NCBI GenBank assembly: GCA_012932295.1
Contig: JAAONU010000037.1
Coordinates: 176,061-240,060 of the forward strand
Source: Cyclina sinensis
Taxonomy: Eukaryota > Mollusca > Bivalvia > Venerida > Veneridae
Length of the DNA: 64,000 bases
Reading direction: 5' to 3'
Shown: positions 11,321 to 23,229 of the stretch, piece by piece
How positions within the stretch are numbered: position 1 is the stretch's first letter
Layout of the letters: every line of letters begins with the position of its first letter
Notes under the pieces: generated by a model
What the model saw: the letters and a program-made list of their open reading frames with translations, nothing else
What the model was told of the DNA's origin: nothing
The model's database searches: none
Program-made: the position numbers and the translations under genes

Positions 11321-12089
11321 GAAATACCATGGTGATCTCTATTAAACTGAAATACTTGACAATAGCTTATATCCAAGTCAAGAGAAACACAGAAATCAAA
11401 TACATTTTGTGTAAGTAAACTGTTCAGAAAAAATTAACAAAATCATGTGAGCAAATAATTTAGATGTGAAAACAGTAGATAACCTGAAATGTATAAAAAT
11501 AATACTGCAAATATATATTGCCGCCTTACATGCAATTATAATGACAACACAGAAGTTAACTGAACCTAATCTATTGACTCCATGACCATGTTCAAAACAT
11601 TCAGTGCTGTTTTACTAGATGTAATTTGGATATCAATCTACTCAGATTTATCCTAGTTCTACATAATGACTCTGTAGAATAACCTCTTGTGACAAGTTGA
11701 TAATGTGACACGTATATCCTACTTTACATGAAGTAAACTTGCATAAAGAGTCCTATTCTATCAGATACTTTAAAAAACTTTTTTAAGGTATTATTAATTT
11801 CAGACTGGGTCGTATCTTTTGTATAGGAAATGTGGCAGGAAATTAATTTAAGGCATAGCATGGTCACGATAAAACCACAAATGTTTTCATTGAAATGTCT
11901 TAATCCTTACGTTCCTTATGACTAAGATATTTGGAGATCTGTGCTTATCAATAATCAACTGAAGGTGTTTCAAAAAAGCATTAAAATATATACATTATTA
12001 TAAACATTATAATTATACAAGTAAAAGGTTATCAAAAAGTAGGGATCGGAACGAATACTAAAATCAATATTCTAATAAAAATTATTTGG
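11321..12089. other. Intergenic, no gene seen
   Basis: AT-rich with no coding signal recognised. Confidence 0.4.
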
Positions 12090-13180
12090 TTTGCCATATA
12101 ATAAAAGATTCGAATTTCCGATTTTCGGACGTTCCACCAGTTATCCAAATTTCGACTCTCTGATAAAGCCTGTCTTAAATTATGGTTCAGAAGTGTGGGG
12201 TATGCATAATTCCCCTAACATTGAACTTGTACATAAGAAGTTTTTAAAGCAAATTCTTGGAGTAAGACAGCAAACGTCAAATGCAGCAGTTTACGGTGAA
12301 TTCGGAAGAATGCCTATGATAATATTATGTAAAGAACGAATGATAAAACAACCAAATTCCTTATTATATAAGTTAATGACGATGAAAGATACGCGTAATC
12401 AGTTTTCTAATAAATGGTTAATTAAGGTAAATACCCTTTTACAAACTATAGGCTTTGCCGACGCGATTAACAGTCCGGAAAGAATCACTTTAAATGTTAT
12501 AATTCAGCGAATACATGATCAGTATTTTCAGCAATGGCTTTCTGAAATCAGTAACTCAACAAATTAGAGACGTATTGTGTTATAAAAGATAAATTTGAAG
12601 CCGAAAAATATCTCACTTTTGTGCAGAATTCTAATTATAGAAAAGCCCTTTCACGATTTAGATGTTCAGCTCACAGACTTATGGTAGAAGAAGGTCGATT
12701 TATAAATATTATAGAAAAGATAGGATATGTTTAAAATGCAATATGAATGTAGTTGAATCAGAGTACCACTTTGTGCTTGTCTGTCCTTATTACAGAAATT
12801 TAAGACTACAATATTTACCAAAGTTTTACTGCTCCTGGCCAAATTTACAAAAATTCAAATGCTTTATGAAAAACTCACAGCGTAAAGTTGTCTTTAATTT
12901 ATCTAAATTTATTCATTTAGCTAATAAACTTCGTGAAGAATTAGCAACATAAACAAATTTTCCCCAATTTAAGTAATAATAAATGAAATCAAATAGAAAA
13001 GATTTTAACATATATCATTGTATTCTGTATTTTGTGTATACTCATATTTTGTACATACTCATATCACTATAGTTTTGTACTTTTCTCATTTGTAAACTGT
13101 TACTGTCATTTTCTGTATTATATTTAGGGTGATGGACATTGTATTATGTTTATACCTTTGTAAATAAACCTTGAATATTG
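12090..13180 (+). pseudogene. 3' fragment of a non-LTR retrotransposon (LINE)
   Basis: Two frames, joined by one frameshift near 12570-12660, encode the C-terminal end of a LINE reverse-transcriptase polyprotein. Recognisable parts are PVLNYGSEVWG, the 'VHKKFLKQILGVRQQT' block, YGEFGRMP, then FRCSAHRLMVEEGRF, a Cys/His pattern CLKCNMNVVESEYHFVLVCP, and a short tail to a stop at 12950. Then ~230 bp of 3' UTR-like sequence end in 'tttgtaaataaaccttgaat'. The catalytic YADD region is absent, so the copy is 5'-truncated. It belongs to a family related to the longer copy at 16440-19870, which lies in the opposite orientation. Confidence 0.8.
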
Positions 13181-13952
13181 ATATCCGAATACAGATATTG
13201 TTTAAATGTTTTCACCAGTTGAAATTAAAGCAATAACAGTCCAATTCATTGTGCGAAAAACAAGAATTATGGTCCAGCTGACACAACTACCCCTGGCTAT
13301 ATCTTTTGGTGTAAGAGTTCATAAAGTGTCAGACATTAAAGACAGCGTGCATACATATTTGTGATGACATCTTCGGTGGCTCAAAGTAGAGTTTCAACAC
13401 TTAGTGATTTACATATATGAAAATTTAACCCCGTTCAGCTTTACCCACCTCGAAATATCTGACAAGAATTAGATGACATTAAGAAAATCAACCTGCAGAT
13501 ATCTTGAAATGACCTTGTACTGTACATTTGCTATCTCAAAACCTGGTCCTCTATTAATTTGTAACAAACATAATACTTCCTCTGTAAACCATTAGAGATA
13601 GTGCAAATGCTAAGGGTATAAAAAATGCTCTATTTAAAAAGGAAAAAACACATCATTCTGCTTACAATTATAACAGTTTACTGACAGTTTTCATTTTAGT
13701 TCATTATGTCATTACGATTATTGATACAAAGTATGAAAAGGCACCGAAATATCAATGAACTGCTAATTCACTCTTTCCTATTGTTCAGTTCAGTGATACA
13801 CTGTATAATTTTTTAATAATATAGTGTCTAAAGTATATTGTCAGTACAGTAATAGAACCTATTACCAAAATGTGCATTAATATAGGACCATTATACTGCT
13901 TTGCAATGCATATGAACGGCGAGGACCCTTATAAATATTTAGAATTGCTTGA
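13181..13952. other. Intergenic, no gene seen
   Basis: No coding exon or repeat array recognised. Confidence 0.4.
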
Positions 13953-14282
13953 CCTCATCTTAATTCTTTATTGCCCGCCCGCTTAGCTCAATAGGTACAG
14001 CACTGGATTAGTAATGAATCGGTCGTTGGTTCGACCCCTGGGCAGGGCAAAATTTCTCCGTGACAATTGATCTCAGACATTGAGTCTAATGTTCATTTGT
14101 CTCTCACCGCTGATTCAGAGTAGATCATGTGGGAACAGCAGTCAATCACTTGCGGAGAAATTGGCAATTACTGGTTAGTTATCCAGGAAATCCGGTTAAG
14201 TTGACTGACCGCCGAGATATAACCTATATGTTGAAATCGGCGTTAAACCCCAAAACAAACAAACAAAAAACCTCATCTTAAT
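13953..14282 (+). mobile_element. Complete tRNA-derived SINE with 12-bp target-site duplication
   Basis: The insertion is flanked by perfect direct repeats 'cctcatcttaat' at 13953-13964 and 14271-14282. The head (from ~13973) has an A-box-like 'tagctcaatagg' and a perfect B box 'ggttcgacccc', the internal RNA polymerase III promoter. A body of ~200 bp follows ('ccgctgattcagagtagatc', 'gaccgccgagatataacc'). It ends 'ggcgttaaaccccaaaac' and an (AAAC)n-type tail. Heads and tails of this style are typical of molluscan SINEs. The intact duplication suggests a fairly recent insertion. Confidence 0.88.
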
Positions 14283-14913
14283 GTATTACCTGTTGAAGTT
14301 TCATATACATGTATGACAGATCAGAGGCATAGTAATAAGTGACTGTATCTCACCTGATCTTTGTGTTGAATTATATCAAAGTAATCAAAGCATGGTCATA
14401 GTTTATTGTTATATTTGATATTACAAGTATATTTGTTATTCTATTCAAGCATGTTTGCTATTCTGTTCAAGCATGTTATTCCATGAAATTCATGTTATTT
14501 TATTACTTAACAAAACGAACAATGTTTCAGTATCATAATTATCACCATTTACATCAAGAGATATATCGAAATAAAAGTTGAACCAATATTTTGTTGTTGT
14601 TCTTCAAAAAATGGGCATTGTCTTAGTTATAATATGTCTGAACAGACAGGTCTTCAATTTAAAGATATATATTAAATTCATTTTTATTGGTATCTGCAAA
14701 CAAAATAGAGTGCCTGTAGCTTAAGGTTCCTTAAAAATACAATAAAACCGTTCAAATGTTCCCAAGTCCGTTTGAATTTTCCGTGTTAAAATAAATTTCT
14801 CAGAAATGCGTTCTGTTGGTACTTTGCATTGATAAAAAATTGCAATACAATTGTTGTTCAGATATAGTATGAACTTCTATGTGCGTAACGGAATACGCGA
14901 TTAACATTGTTTA
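14283..14913. other. Intergenic, no gene seen
   Basis: AT-rich sequence with no coding signal. Confidence 0.4.
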
Positions 14914-15333
14914 CTACCGCTTGCAAAACTGATTAGAGTTTAAACTGTTAGTTAAAGGACGAGACTCGTCGGTACACATGTCAAAAATCAATTAAAGCGC
15001 CGCCCAATGTGTTTCTTCCAAACGCCTTTTACCTGTCAATAATGTCATTCTGTGTACGAAATGGAAAAGCGGTTAGGAAATAAAAAATGAGTGAAGATTT
15101 CCGGTAGCAACAGAGCGACAATTACGACACAGCAACTTTGGCGCCGCCCAGGCACATTTTTTTTCTGGCTGCGGGTGGATTGCAGTTTTATCGACGGTAC
15201 ACCTGAGAAAATTGCCTCGCTGTGACTGGATGATCAGTAAAGTGACAGTTTAAGCTACTGAAATAAACAGACTAACATCACTTTTTACCGCGTTCCGCAT
15301 ACGTGAAACTCTAACCAGTTTTGCAAGCGGTAG
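14914..15333. mobile_element. 420-bp MITE-like element with 28-bp terminal inverted repeats
   Basis: The left arm 14914-14941 begins 'ctaccgcttgcaaaactg'. The right arm 15306-15333 is its reverse complement with one mismatch. TA dinucleotides flank both ends, consistent with a TA target-site duplication as left by Tc1/mariner-type transposases. The interior has no open frame, so the element is non-autonomous. Confidence 0.7.
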
Positions 15334-16435
15334 TACATTACAACTCATGCTTCTAAAAACAGCAGCGTATCAGCAAACGTGGTCCTTATAGTTTAATCAG
15401 AGCTTATATCGTTGAAGCAACATACGCTCAAGCACATTCTGCGAAAGCAATTTTGTCATTGTCGGCACACTGTGCAAGTGTGCAAGTAAAAGAGGTTCTG
15501 TACGTTTAAGTGTTATCAGTCGTTTCTTAAGGACAATATCAAGGCTTGTCGTTCTAATTTGGCCTTTTACAACAATCATATTTTCGACGTTACAGAACAG
15601 AACTTTATTAAACTCAAATGCAACATATGGGTATAAAGAACAAACATAATATATAACAATTTTACATATGACATGATATATAAACTTCAAGTTTTTCGTT
15701 CATTACAACATTTAACTTCAAATACATTTCTTTCTATTCCTTTATTAAAAATAATAAAATCATCTTTTTTTTCTGTATCCTTCTTATTTAAAGATTATGT
15801 AAAGTAGAAGAAGACAGGGTAGGTGTCCAGGTTATCTAACTTTACCTTAGGTATCCATATTGCAATGGAAAGTTACTAGTAAATTGAAATAATCTATAGC
15901 ATATGCGTTGGTGAGTGTTATTGACAAGTCAGTAAACTTAGGTCACGTGGTTTAATCGGGTCGTAATATGTAACTGACATATTTATGTGAATTTGTGAAT
16001 TAGACCTAAGATATATGCGTATTGTGAGATGTGATTAAAAATACATACAGTTATAAAGATTCACAAGTGGATTAAACAATGACAGCGTGTTTCTAAACAT
16101 TTGGCGATTTTACTGGGGTAAGGTACAAGCCTGTTTTAAAAGTTTTATAATGATTATTTTGAAACAGCATTCTGTGCTGCTTTAAACTTGGTAACCACGT
16201 GGGCACATTTAACTTGTTCAGAAAAAAATATGCTTAGAAAATACAATTTAAACAATATGACACAATAGTAAACAAAAGATAATGTGTACATTTTACAATG
16301 AACAATGTGTATATAATATAATGAAATAACCTTTGTATAGCGGACTTTTTCTTCCTCTTAACTGTTTAACGTTTTTAACTAATTTTATAAATCTACAAGT
16401 TTTTATCAAGATAGGTGTCGAGGAAATTGTTATTA
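15334..16435. other. Intergenic, no gene seen
   Basis: Minus-strand open frame 15397-15690 has no recognisable domain or exon context and is not accepted. The right end of this stretch may include the 3' UTR of the minus-strand LINE. Confidence 0.4.
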
Positions 16436-17955
16436 GTTCTTTAAATTTCAACATATTTGGTCTGCAGAAATAATAAGTTTTTATATATTTATCCTATTAA
16501 AATCAAAATAAGGACATTTCAGCAGGTAATGGTATTCGTCACCTATATCATTAAGGTTGCAAAGCATCCACTTTCTTTTAGAAATATCTATGTCTGCCCA
16601 TCTACCAGTTTCAATCGGAAAGTAATGATTACCAGTCCTAAACTTTATAAGTGTTATAGTCTCCTGTTTATGTAGCTTAAGTAAATAACTTTCTAATTCA
16701 ATACTGTCTTTAACATGTTTAATAAATGCATAGTTTCTGCCCTTATTAGAATTATTTAGAGATGCATGCCAATTTTGCAGGTTTTGATTGAAAAGAATTT
16801 GTTTTATTGTGTTTAACATTTTTATTTTGCTTATCACTGATAAAACCAGTTATCGTTTCTTCCAGACTCAGTAAATATGGACTTTATTTTATTTATCCAT
16901 TTAGACTCGAAACTTGGCAAATTGCACATATATTGGTATAATCTAAATGCTATTTTACTTTGTTTTCCTGTTATAAGTTTATTCCAAAATGAAATCATTC
17001 TACTTTTGATTTTAATTCAATTGGGTATCTGCCTGACTCAGCATATATACAATAGTGTACTTTTTCTAAGGTGTAGAACTTTCCTAAAATTCACAATGTA
17101 TTTTTTTCCAGTGAAGAGCAATTTTCATACCCCCCAAATTTCAGATGCATACGTTAAAATTGGTAATATTGTGTTATCAGAAAGTTTAAATATCAAATCA
17201 ATGCAAATTGTGAATTCTTTTGCATAAAAGATGCAGCGCCTTCCTAGCCTGTTGAGCTAAATGTTTTCTGGTTGTAAGGAAGCTACCTGATTTTGCGAAA
17301 AACGTGGTTAAATATTTATATTTTTTAACAATTTCTGATGGTGTATTTCCAATTTTAAAAGAATAGTTTCTATCAGCTGTAGTTCCAAAAATTAGAACTT
17401 TGGTTTTACTTATATTTATACTAAGATTACATGCATTACAATAATCAACACTATAATTCAAACAGTCTTGCAACTTAATAGGGTCATCTGATAACATAAC
17501 TGTATCGTCGGCGTACAGGAGAATTGGGATTTTCAAGATTATTTCTATATTGTTGTCAATTTCAGGGAGCTGGATTCCTACATTGCCTTTCTTTAAAAGA
17601 TAGCTTTCTAAATCGTTCAAAAATGAAGAAAAGAGAACAGTTGATAAGTTTTCACCTTGACGAACTTCACAATTACATTAAAAAAACTGGTGATTTTTCT
17701 CCATTTATAGAGACACAAGACTTTATGTTAGAGTACATACTTCTAATTAAATTGTAAAATTTCCCTTTAATATTATTGTCTAACAGTTTTTTCCACAAAC
17801 CTACTCGCCAAACAGAGTCAAATGCTTATGAAAAGTCCACAGATAAGCAAACGATTTTCTTCTTGAGCCCTCTTAGTATTTCAACAATTGCGTTCAATGT
17901 AAATATGTGATCTAAGGTTGAGTAGCTTTTTCTAAAATCAGCTTGATTTTCTTTA

Positions 17956-18433
17956 TTTATCGCATGACCGACACAGTTTTTGTTTGAAGATAGACGTTCT
18001 CTAAATTCCGGTAAAATAACACTGATGTGCTCTAAATAAGGTATCGGTACACTCTCGCGCATGCCCAGTTTATCATTTTATCATGAACGCGATTGGTTCA
18101 TTTTCCAAGGAGTTCATAGTTACTTTGACTTGAAAACAGCAGAGGTACCTAAAGGGGGTATAGACCTAAAAATGTTAAAAAAAGTAGTGGAAAAATCACG
18201 AGACAGCGTCCATCTTAAAAGAAAAGCTGTGATGGTCATGCGATAAATCAGTTATAGAATATTATCGAGGACTTTACCGGCTGGTATCAGCGAATGGGGC
18301 GACAACACGGGTCAATCATGGAAATTAATGTCGACGTTCCGTCTCGATTAATTTCCCATGATTGACCCTTGTTGCCGCCCCATTCGCTGATACCAGCCGG
18401 TAAAGTCCTCGATAATATTCTATAACTAATACG
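17956..18433. mobile_element. Insertion splitting the LINE reverse transcriptase
   Basis: LINE homology stops near 18433 (LEINNI) and resumes near 17960 (NKENQADF); the intervening sequence has no LINE similarity. It contains 'tttatcgcatgacc' at 17956-17969, inverted as 'ggtcatgcgataaa' at 18234-18247, followed by the foldback at 18250-18427. No unambiguous target-site duplication is visible, partly because the LINE is AT-rich at the junctions. The insertion type is unknown; a nested MITE or foldback element is plausible. Confidence 0.6.
18250..18427. repeat. Large foldback: ~80-bp inverted arms, 17-nt loop
   Basis: Arm 18250-18329 and arm 18347-18427 are reverse complements apart from about two mismatches and a 1-nt indel. 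The 17-nt centre (18330-18346) itself contains 'gacgttccgtc', which extends the pairing. The arms include 'ggctggtatcagcgaatggg'. It lies inside the insertion in the LINE. Confidence 0.9.
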
Positions 18434-19870
18434 TATATTATTGATTTCTAAAAATTTATTCAGTCTGTTATTAAGCACAGACTGAAGTAAAAAGTTTACT
18501 AACGCAACTAAGTAGAGTAATTGGTCGGTAATTTTCAGAGGCTTGTGGGTCCATTTTTAAGAGAATTTATAAATATCTGCTGGGGTAATTTGTGAGTTTA
18601 ATATATTATCTTGATCATTCAAAATATCATTGCTATTTAAAAAGTGTTTCTTTCATACTATAGTTTTTATTGTTACTAGCTTCTTTAAAATATTCATTCA
18701 TAAATTCCACTCAAGTCATATCTACAGATTTCTTAGCATCAAGCCTATTAAGATATTTCCAACAATCTTTTGGGTACTTGCTCTGCAATTTTCTTAACCT
18801 ATTTTCATTATTTTTATTATACATATTCATGTACTTAATTATTGTGCTTTTATATTTTTTACGTAGTGATTTTAATATCAATTTATTTTGTTCAGAAGGG
18901 TTTTTATTATATGATTTTCATACTTTATTATTTTATATTATTATATTTTATATTATTATATAATTTTATATATTCTGTATTATTTCCCTAGTCTTTTTAC
19001 ATTCAACCCCAAACCATGTTTTTTTTTATTACTTTTAGGTTTTAGATGGAAATGTCTGTTTTGCATTATCTTAAAAATGGCATTTAAATTTTCAGTTATG
19101 TTGTCAATGTCAAACTGAGTAGTATTATTTCTACTTTCATGAATTTTTGTTATGATATCATTAACTTCATCTTCTAAAATGTGTGAAGCAAACTCATCGC
19201 CTAATCTTTTATCCCATTTCTCGTTTGTTTTGAAACATTTTTAGACGAACTATTTAATATACATCCAAGGAAGAGTGCATGTCCATCTAAATTTAAACAT
19301 CGAGTTCCGATATATTAAAACCGTTTAGTAAAGTATAGCCATCTAATGAACATATTGCATAGTCAATCACAGAAAAATTTCTAAATGTCATTTTTCTGAT
19401 ATTTCCGTTATCTTTCCCGAATCTTCCATTCATAACAATTAAATTATTGTTTCTGCAAAACTCAATTTATAACCATGGTTATTCTTTTTCTTATCCTGTG
19501 ATTTTCGGTTAATTTTGATGCCATAATGTTCAATTATTGCTTTCTGATCCAAATATTTAACAGTGTCGTTATCAAATTCAAAAATATCTGCTAAAAATCA
19601 TCGCAGATGGTAATAACTAACATTTCAGCAGTTTGAGCAGTGTGATCTCCAAATAAATATACATAAGAATATCTGTTACAAATATCTGACATTTCGTTTT
19701 CAAAAATGACGAAATCATCATTGTTGTAAAAACGTTATTGCATCGGTGGCACATAGACAGTGTCAAATAATAAATCCTTGTTTAGATCTGTAAACTCACT
19801 TCTTAGTAATAACCACATTAAATAGTCATACTTTGTTTCAGAGAACGTTGAAATCGTTTTTTTTTAACTT

Positions 19871-20615
19871 GGGTAATTTTCACTATTAATGTTCGGGGCA
19901 TCTCTCTCTGTGTCCTAAGTAAGGACAGCACGTGGTATAATTTCCTAGTATGCTGAAATGAAAGACTAAGTGTCAACATTATCTATATATCTAAATTTTA
20001 ACGTATTCAGGATGTTTTACTTTACTTTTACACTTACATGTATATCCTTTCTTTGGAAAGTGGTTTAAAGTGAATATGTTTAACGAAATCAGATGTTCAT
20101 TTTCCTTTCATTGGAAAACCGGTTCCAGTGAATGTGAATTTTGTTAATAGAAGTTTATTCCCTTTCACTTGAAAAGTGGTTCAAGTAAATATGAGCAATG
20201 AAAACAGATGAAGTTTTTGTTTCTTTCTCTGAAAAAAATCATGAATATTATGTGAAAAAGTGTCTAAATTCCATAGGCTATAAACCAGGTAATCGTTGTT
20301 AATACAGAAATTTGAATTTGCAGCTTTTGAAATGTGTAAAATATTTGCGTTTGTATATTTATATTGACTTTACCGCGGCCAGTCAGATCGATAACGCTCT
20401 CCCATAGCACCTTTTATATATGTACGATAGATCTTTACATTTTTACATAAATATGTGGTTATATTTAACCTATGTAAATGTATCCTATTTATTTCAGTCG
20501 TCTAGTTCTTTATAAGCCCGAACCCACAACGAGAGTGCAAGTACTACGGCCTTGTGTAGATACGTAAAACAACAGTTCAGTCACATATTTTAACATTCTA
20601 TTCTGTCCCTTATTA
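19871..20615. other. Intergenic, no gene seen
   Basis: Sequence upstream of the truncated LINE 5' end. A weak ~60-bp echo ('ctttcattggaaaa', 'ctttcacttgaaaagtggttc') repeats around 20045-20190. No coding exon is recognised. Confidence 0.4.
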
Positions 20616-20616
20616 G

Positions 20617-21772
20617 CTCGACTTTTTTCGAAGAAAAAATCAAGTAATTGCTACAGTCATGGTGTCGTTAGAATAACTAAAAAGGGTACTCTGTTAGAAT
20701 GACTAAAAAGGTAAACAAGAGCCTGCTGGAAAAACAGCATGCTAGTCCAAGTACATCAAGAACTGTCCGCAGACAGCACGCTCCACTTTTCTCAGGGCTG
20801 GATTATAAATTATAAGCCAAGTTAAACAGGAGGCACAAGTGAAAAACATTTGAGTGGGGGAGGGCAAGTACCTAGTGATATAAGATGAAAAAAAATTTGG
20901 GCGTGGGGGGAAGGGTGTCTGGTGGGGGTGGTGTTGAGGGTGGATGGGGAATCAAGTACCTATGAAAATAAAAAAAATCGGGCCCGGAGGGGGAGGGGTG
21001 GGGGGACTGGTTTGAGGGGTGTTGAGGGTGTATCTGAAGTCAAGTACTAATGTATAAAAAATAAAAATTCGAGCCGAGGGGTGGGGGTGTGGGGGAGTGG
21101 AAGCGTCCCATGCAGAAGGTTGGGGAAGTACCTACACATCCCATGTAAATAAATAGTTTAGTGCTAGGCTAGGGAGTGGGTTACTCATGTGAGAAAAATG
21201 AAATTTGAGTGGGGGGGGGGGCGTGGGGGCGGGGAGGGGGTCTGATGGTAGGGGGTGGAGGTCAAGTATCTACATATTTAAATAAAATGAAAACAAAATA
21301 AACTTGGTGGGGGGGGAGTAAAGAGGTGGGGACGTATGAGGGGGTGGTCCTATGCAGGGTGGGGGGAGTACTGACCCATCTCATGTAAGTAAAATGTTTA
21401 TTTCAAAGTTTAAGAAGTTTTTTTCCCAATAAAAGAGAAAAAAAGAAGTCAATTTTGTGGGGGGATGGTGTGGGGAAAAGAGTCAAGTAACCTCATACCT
21501 ACGTATTTTAAAAAAAGAAATGATTTTTTGGGGGTGTAATACGTGTTGGAAGGGTCCCCATAGAGGGTGGGGTAGTCAAGTACTTACATATTTAAAAAAA
21601 ATAAATATAATGAAAGAAAAAAAAATAGGGGTGGGGGTTACGATTGAGGGGGGGGGGGGGGGGGTAAGGGGGGTTCCCCATGGGTGGGGGTTGGGAGGAG
21701 TGGAGGTTGAAGTACTTACCCATCTCATGTCAGTTAATATTTTATTTCTAGGCTTAAGAGGTTTTTTTCCTA
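20617..21772 (+). repeat. G-rich degenerate tandem array
   Basis: The left edge has 'ttagctcgacttttttcgaa' and 'agacagcacgctccact', shared with other dispersed repeats in the window. From ~20870 on, blocks of the form 'caagtacYtacNNatYtcatgtaaataaa', an A-rich stretch, then 20-70 nt of G-rich sequence ('gtgggggggggggcgtgg') repeat with spacing of roughly 80-240 bp. Copies of 'ctcatgtMagt' with 'ttaagaggttttttt' occur near 21135, 21380 and 21720. The G strand is the plus strand and holds many G3+ runs able to form quadruplexes. The open frame at 21457-21792 is a by-product. Confidence 0.75.
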
Positions 21773-23222
21773 TAGACCGTTCCAGAAATTAGTACCTCCC
21801 TGATTATTCCCCTTGCGTCCGCCATTAAAGGACTGCGCAGACTGAAGCAGTTATATTATGCGGAACTCAGAAAAAAGCCCCATTTTTATTGCTGTAATGC
21901 GAATGTGACGTTGTATGTTAGAGAAACGTATTCATATAAACCACATGAAGCATTTATTATCAGAAAAAAAACTATCCCATGGTCTTCTAACTGAAAAAAG
22001 TATATTTGTAAACGATTTTTTTGCTAACATCTATTGAACTTTTAAATAAAGAACTAGTGATATTCACCGGTAGATTAATGCTTTCTTTTTTATCAAAATT
22101 TCACGAAAAACTGCTTTTAAGAAGAACATGTATATATCTTTAAAAATCTGATTATTACTAATAATTTTGTTTTCCGTATTACAAAAAATACCCACAACAA
22201 CAATGTTAAGAATAAGAAGAAGGAAAGCAAACGTATCATTGTAAGATTAATATCTTACAAACGTGTTGCTTGCAGAAATTATCTTCTTTCTGCATACAAA
22301 AACTCACATGTTGTACATATCAATACTTTGCACAAACTGATATCAAAATGCAAGAAATAAAGAATAAAACACAAGTTCATGTGGCAACAGAAGGCAAATT
22401 TCATACGGTCTTGAAAATCTTGTTTGTAAGGAAGAATGTATATTCTTAAATTTCATATTACAATCAAATAAAGACCATGTTTTATAGCCTTCATGCATTT
22501 TCTCAAATAGATATTTCGTTATTAAAGTGTTTTACTGGGACTGATCAAGCAAGACCGACAATGACAATAAACGGTGACTGATCAAAACAAAGACAGTGTC
22601 ACCCCCATATAACGTGACCACATTCCTTCACCACAGGACACCGCGAATAACAAAAGACTGTTTGATAATTAAAGAGCACTAAATAATGCATATTTATTGT
22701 CAAGTAATTTTTGAAACTGTATCAAAGAATAAAATAACTGTTAGTTAAAATAGAGTAAACATGCGGTTTATGAGCGAGATGTTTAATTTTTTCGATTTTG
22801 TTAGCTTTCAGAGTTGTTCAAATAATTGAAATCATAGTTTCAACTTTCGAAAAGGGAAACAGTGCTTTCAATATTATTTTTGTTTTACACATATTATATG
22901 TGGTTTATACAACTCAAGCTTCCACTTTGAACAGTCAATGGCCTTTTTCACAGTCTTTCATGTCTTAAATAATTCATGTTAATAGTATGATCAAGTCAGG
23001 ATTAAAACAAACAAAATAGTAATAATAATACAATAAAATGGTGAGTATTCTGCAACAACATTCACACGGTATAAGGCAGTATGTCACCTTGAAATGTGCT
23101 AAAGTTATACAGATTTATACGGAACTTAAGCATCATAGCGAGGTTTAGCAGTCCTTTAATGGCGGACGGTCATGTGACCTTCATAATGGCGGCGGTCAAT
23201 TTATCAGTTATGGAACGGTCTA
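21773..23222. mobile_element. 1.45-kb non-autonomous element with inverted termini
   Basis: The left end 'tagaccgttcc' (21773) is inverted at the right end 'ggaacggtcta' (to 23222). A second inverted block 'gtccgccattaaaggactgc' at ~21817 matches 'gcagtcctttaatggcggac' at ~23147. TA flanks or ends both termini, so a TA duplication is possible. The AT-rich interior contains no transposase. The right arm holds 'ggtcatgtgaccttc'. The element abuts the G-rich array on its left and a 'gaccccaggg' repeat on its right. Confidence 0.65.
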
Positions 23223-23229
23223 CATATAA

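Larger units (their letters stand above)
16440..19870 (-). pseudogene. 5'-truncated, decayed LINE with endonuclease and reverse transcriptase
   Basis: Read on the minus strand, remnants occur in normal LINE order. Near 19800-19620 there is an APE-type endonuclease part (LLFDTVYVPP, then YLFGDHTAQTA, the degenerate 'GD-N-T' block). Near 18550-18430 there is an N-terminal reverse-transcriptase part (LNNRLNKFLEINNI). At 17970-17830 come NQADFRKSYSTLDHIFTLN and CLSVDFSxxFDSVWRVG. At 17620-17300 come RQGENLS-like, NDLESYL and the catalytic YADDTVML. At 17060-16840 come YAESGRYPIELKSK and SFESKWINKIKS. At 16690-16500 there is a Cys-rich end (CNLNDIGDEYHYLLKCPYF). Many stops and frameshifts interrupt it. 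Between LEINNI and NKENQADF it is split by a ~470-bp insertion. The clade (CR1/Jockey-like group) is a guess. Confidence 0.85.

Noticed and set aside
15397..15690. A 97-aa minus-strand protein
   Set aside because: AT-rich chance frame, no recognisable domain or splice context.
18670..18963. A Leu/Phe-rich 97-aa membrane protein
   Set aside because: Antisense of the AT-rich LINE region; hydrophobicity reflects T-rich composition.
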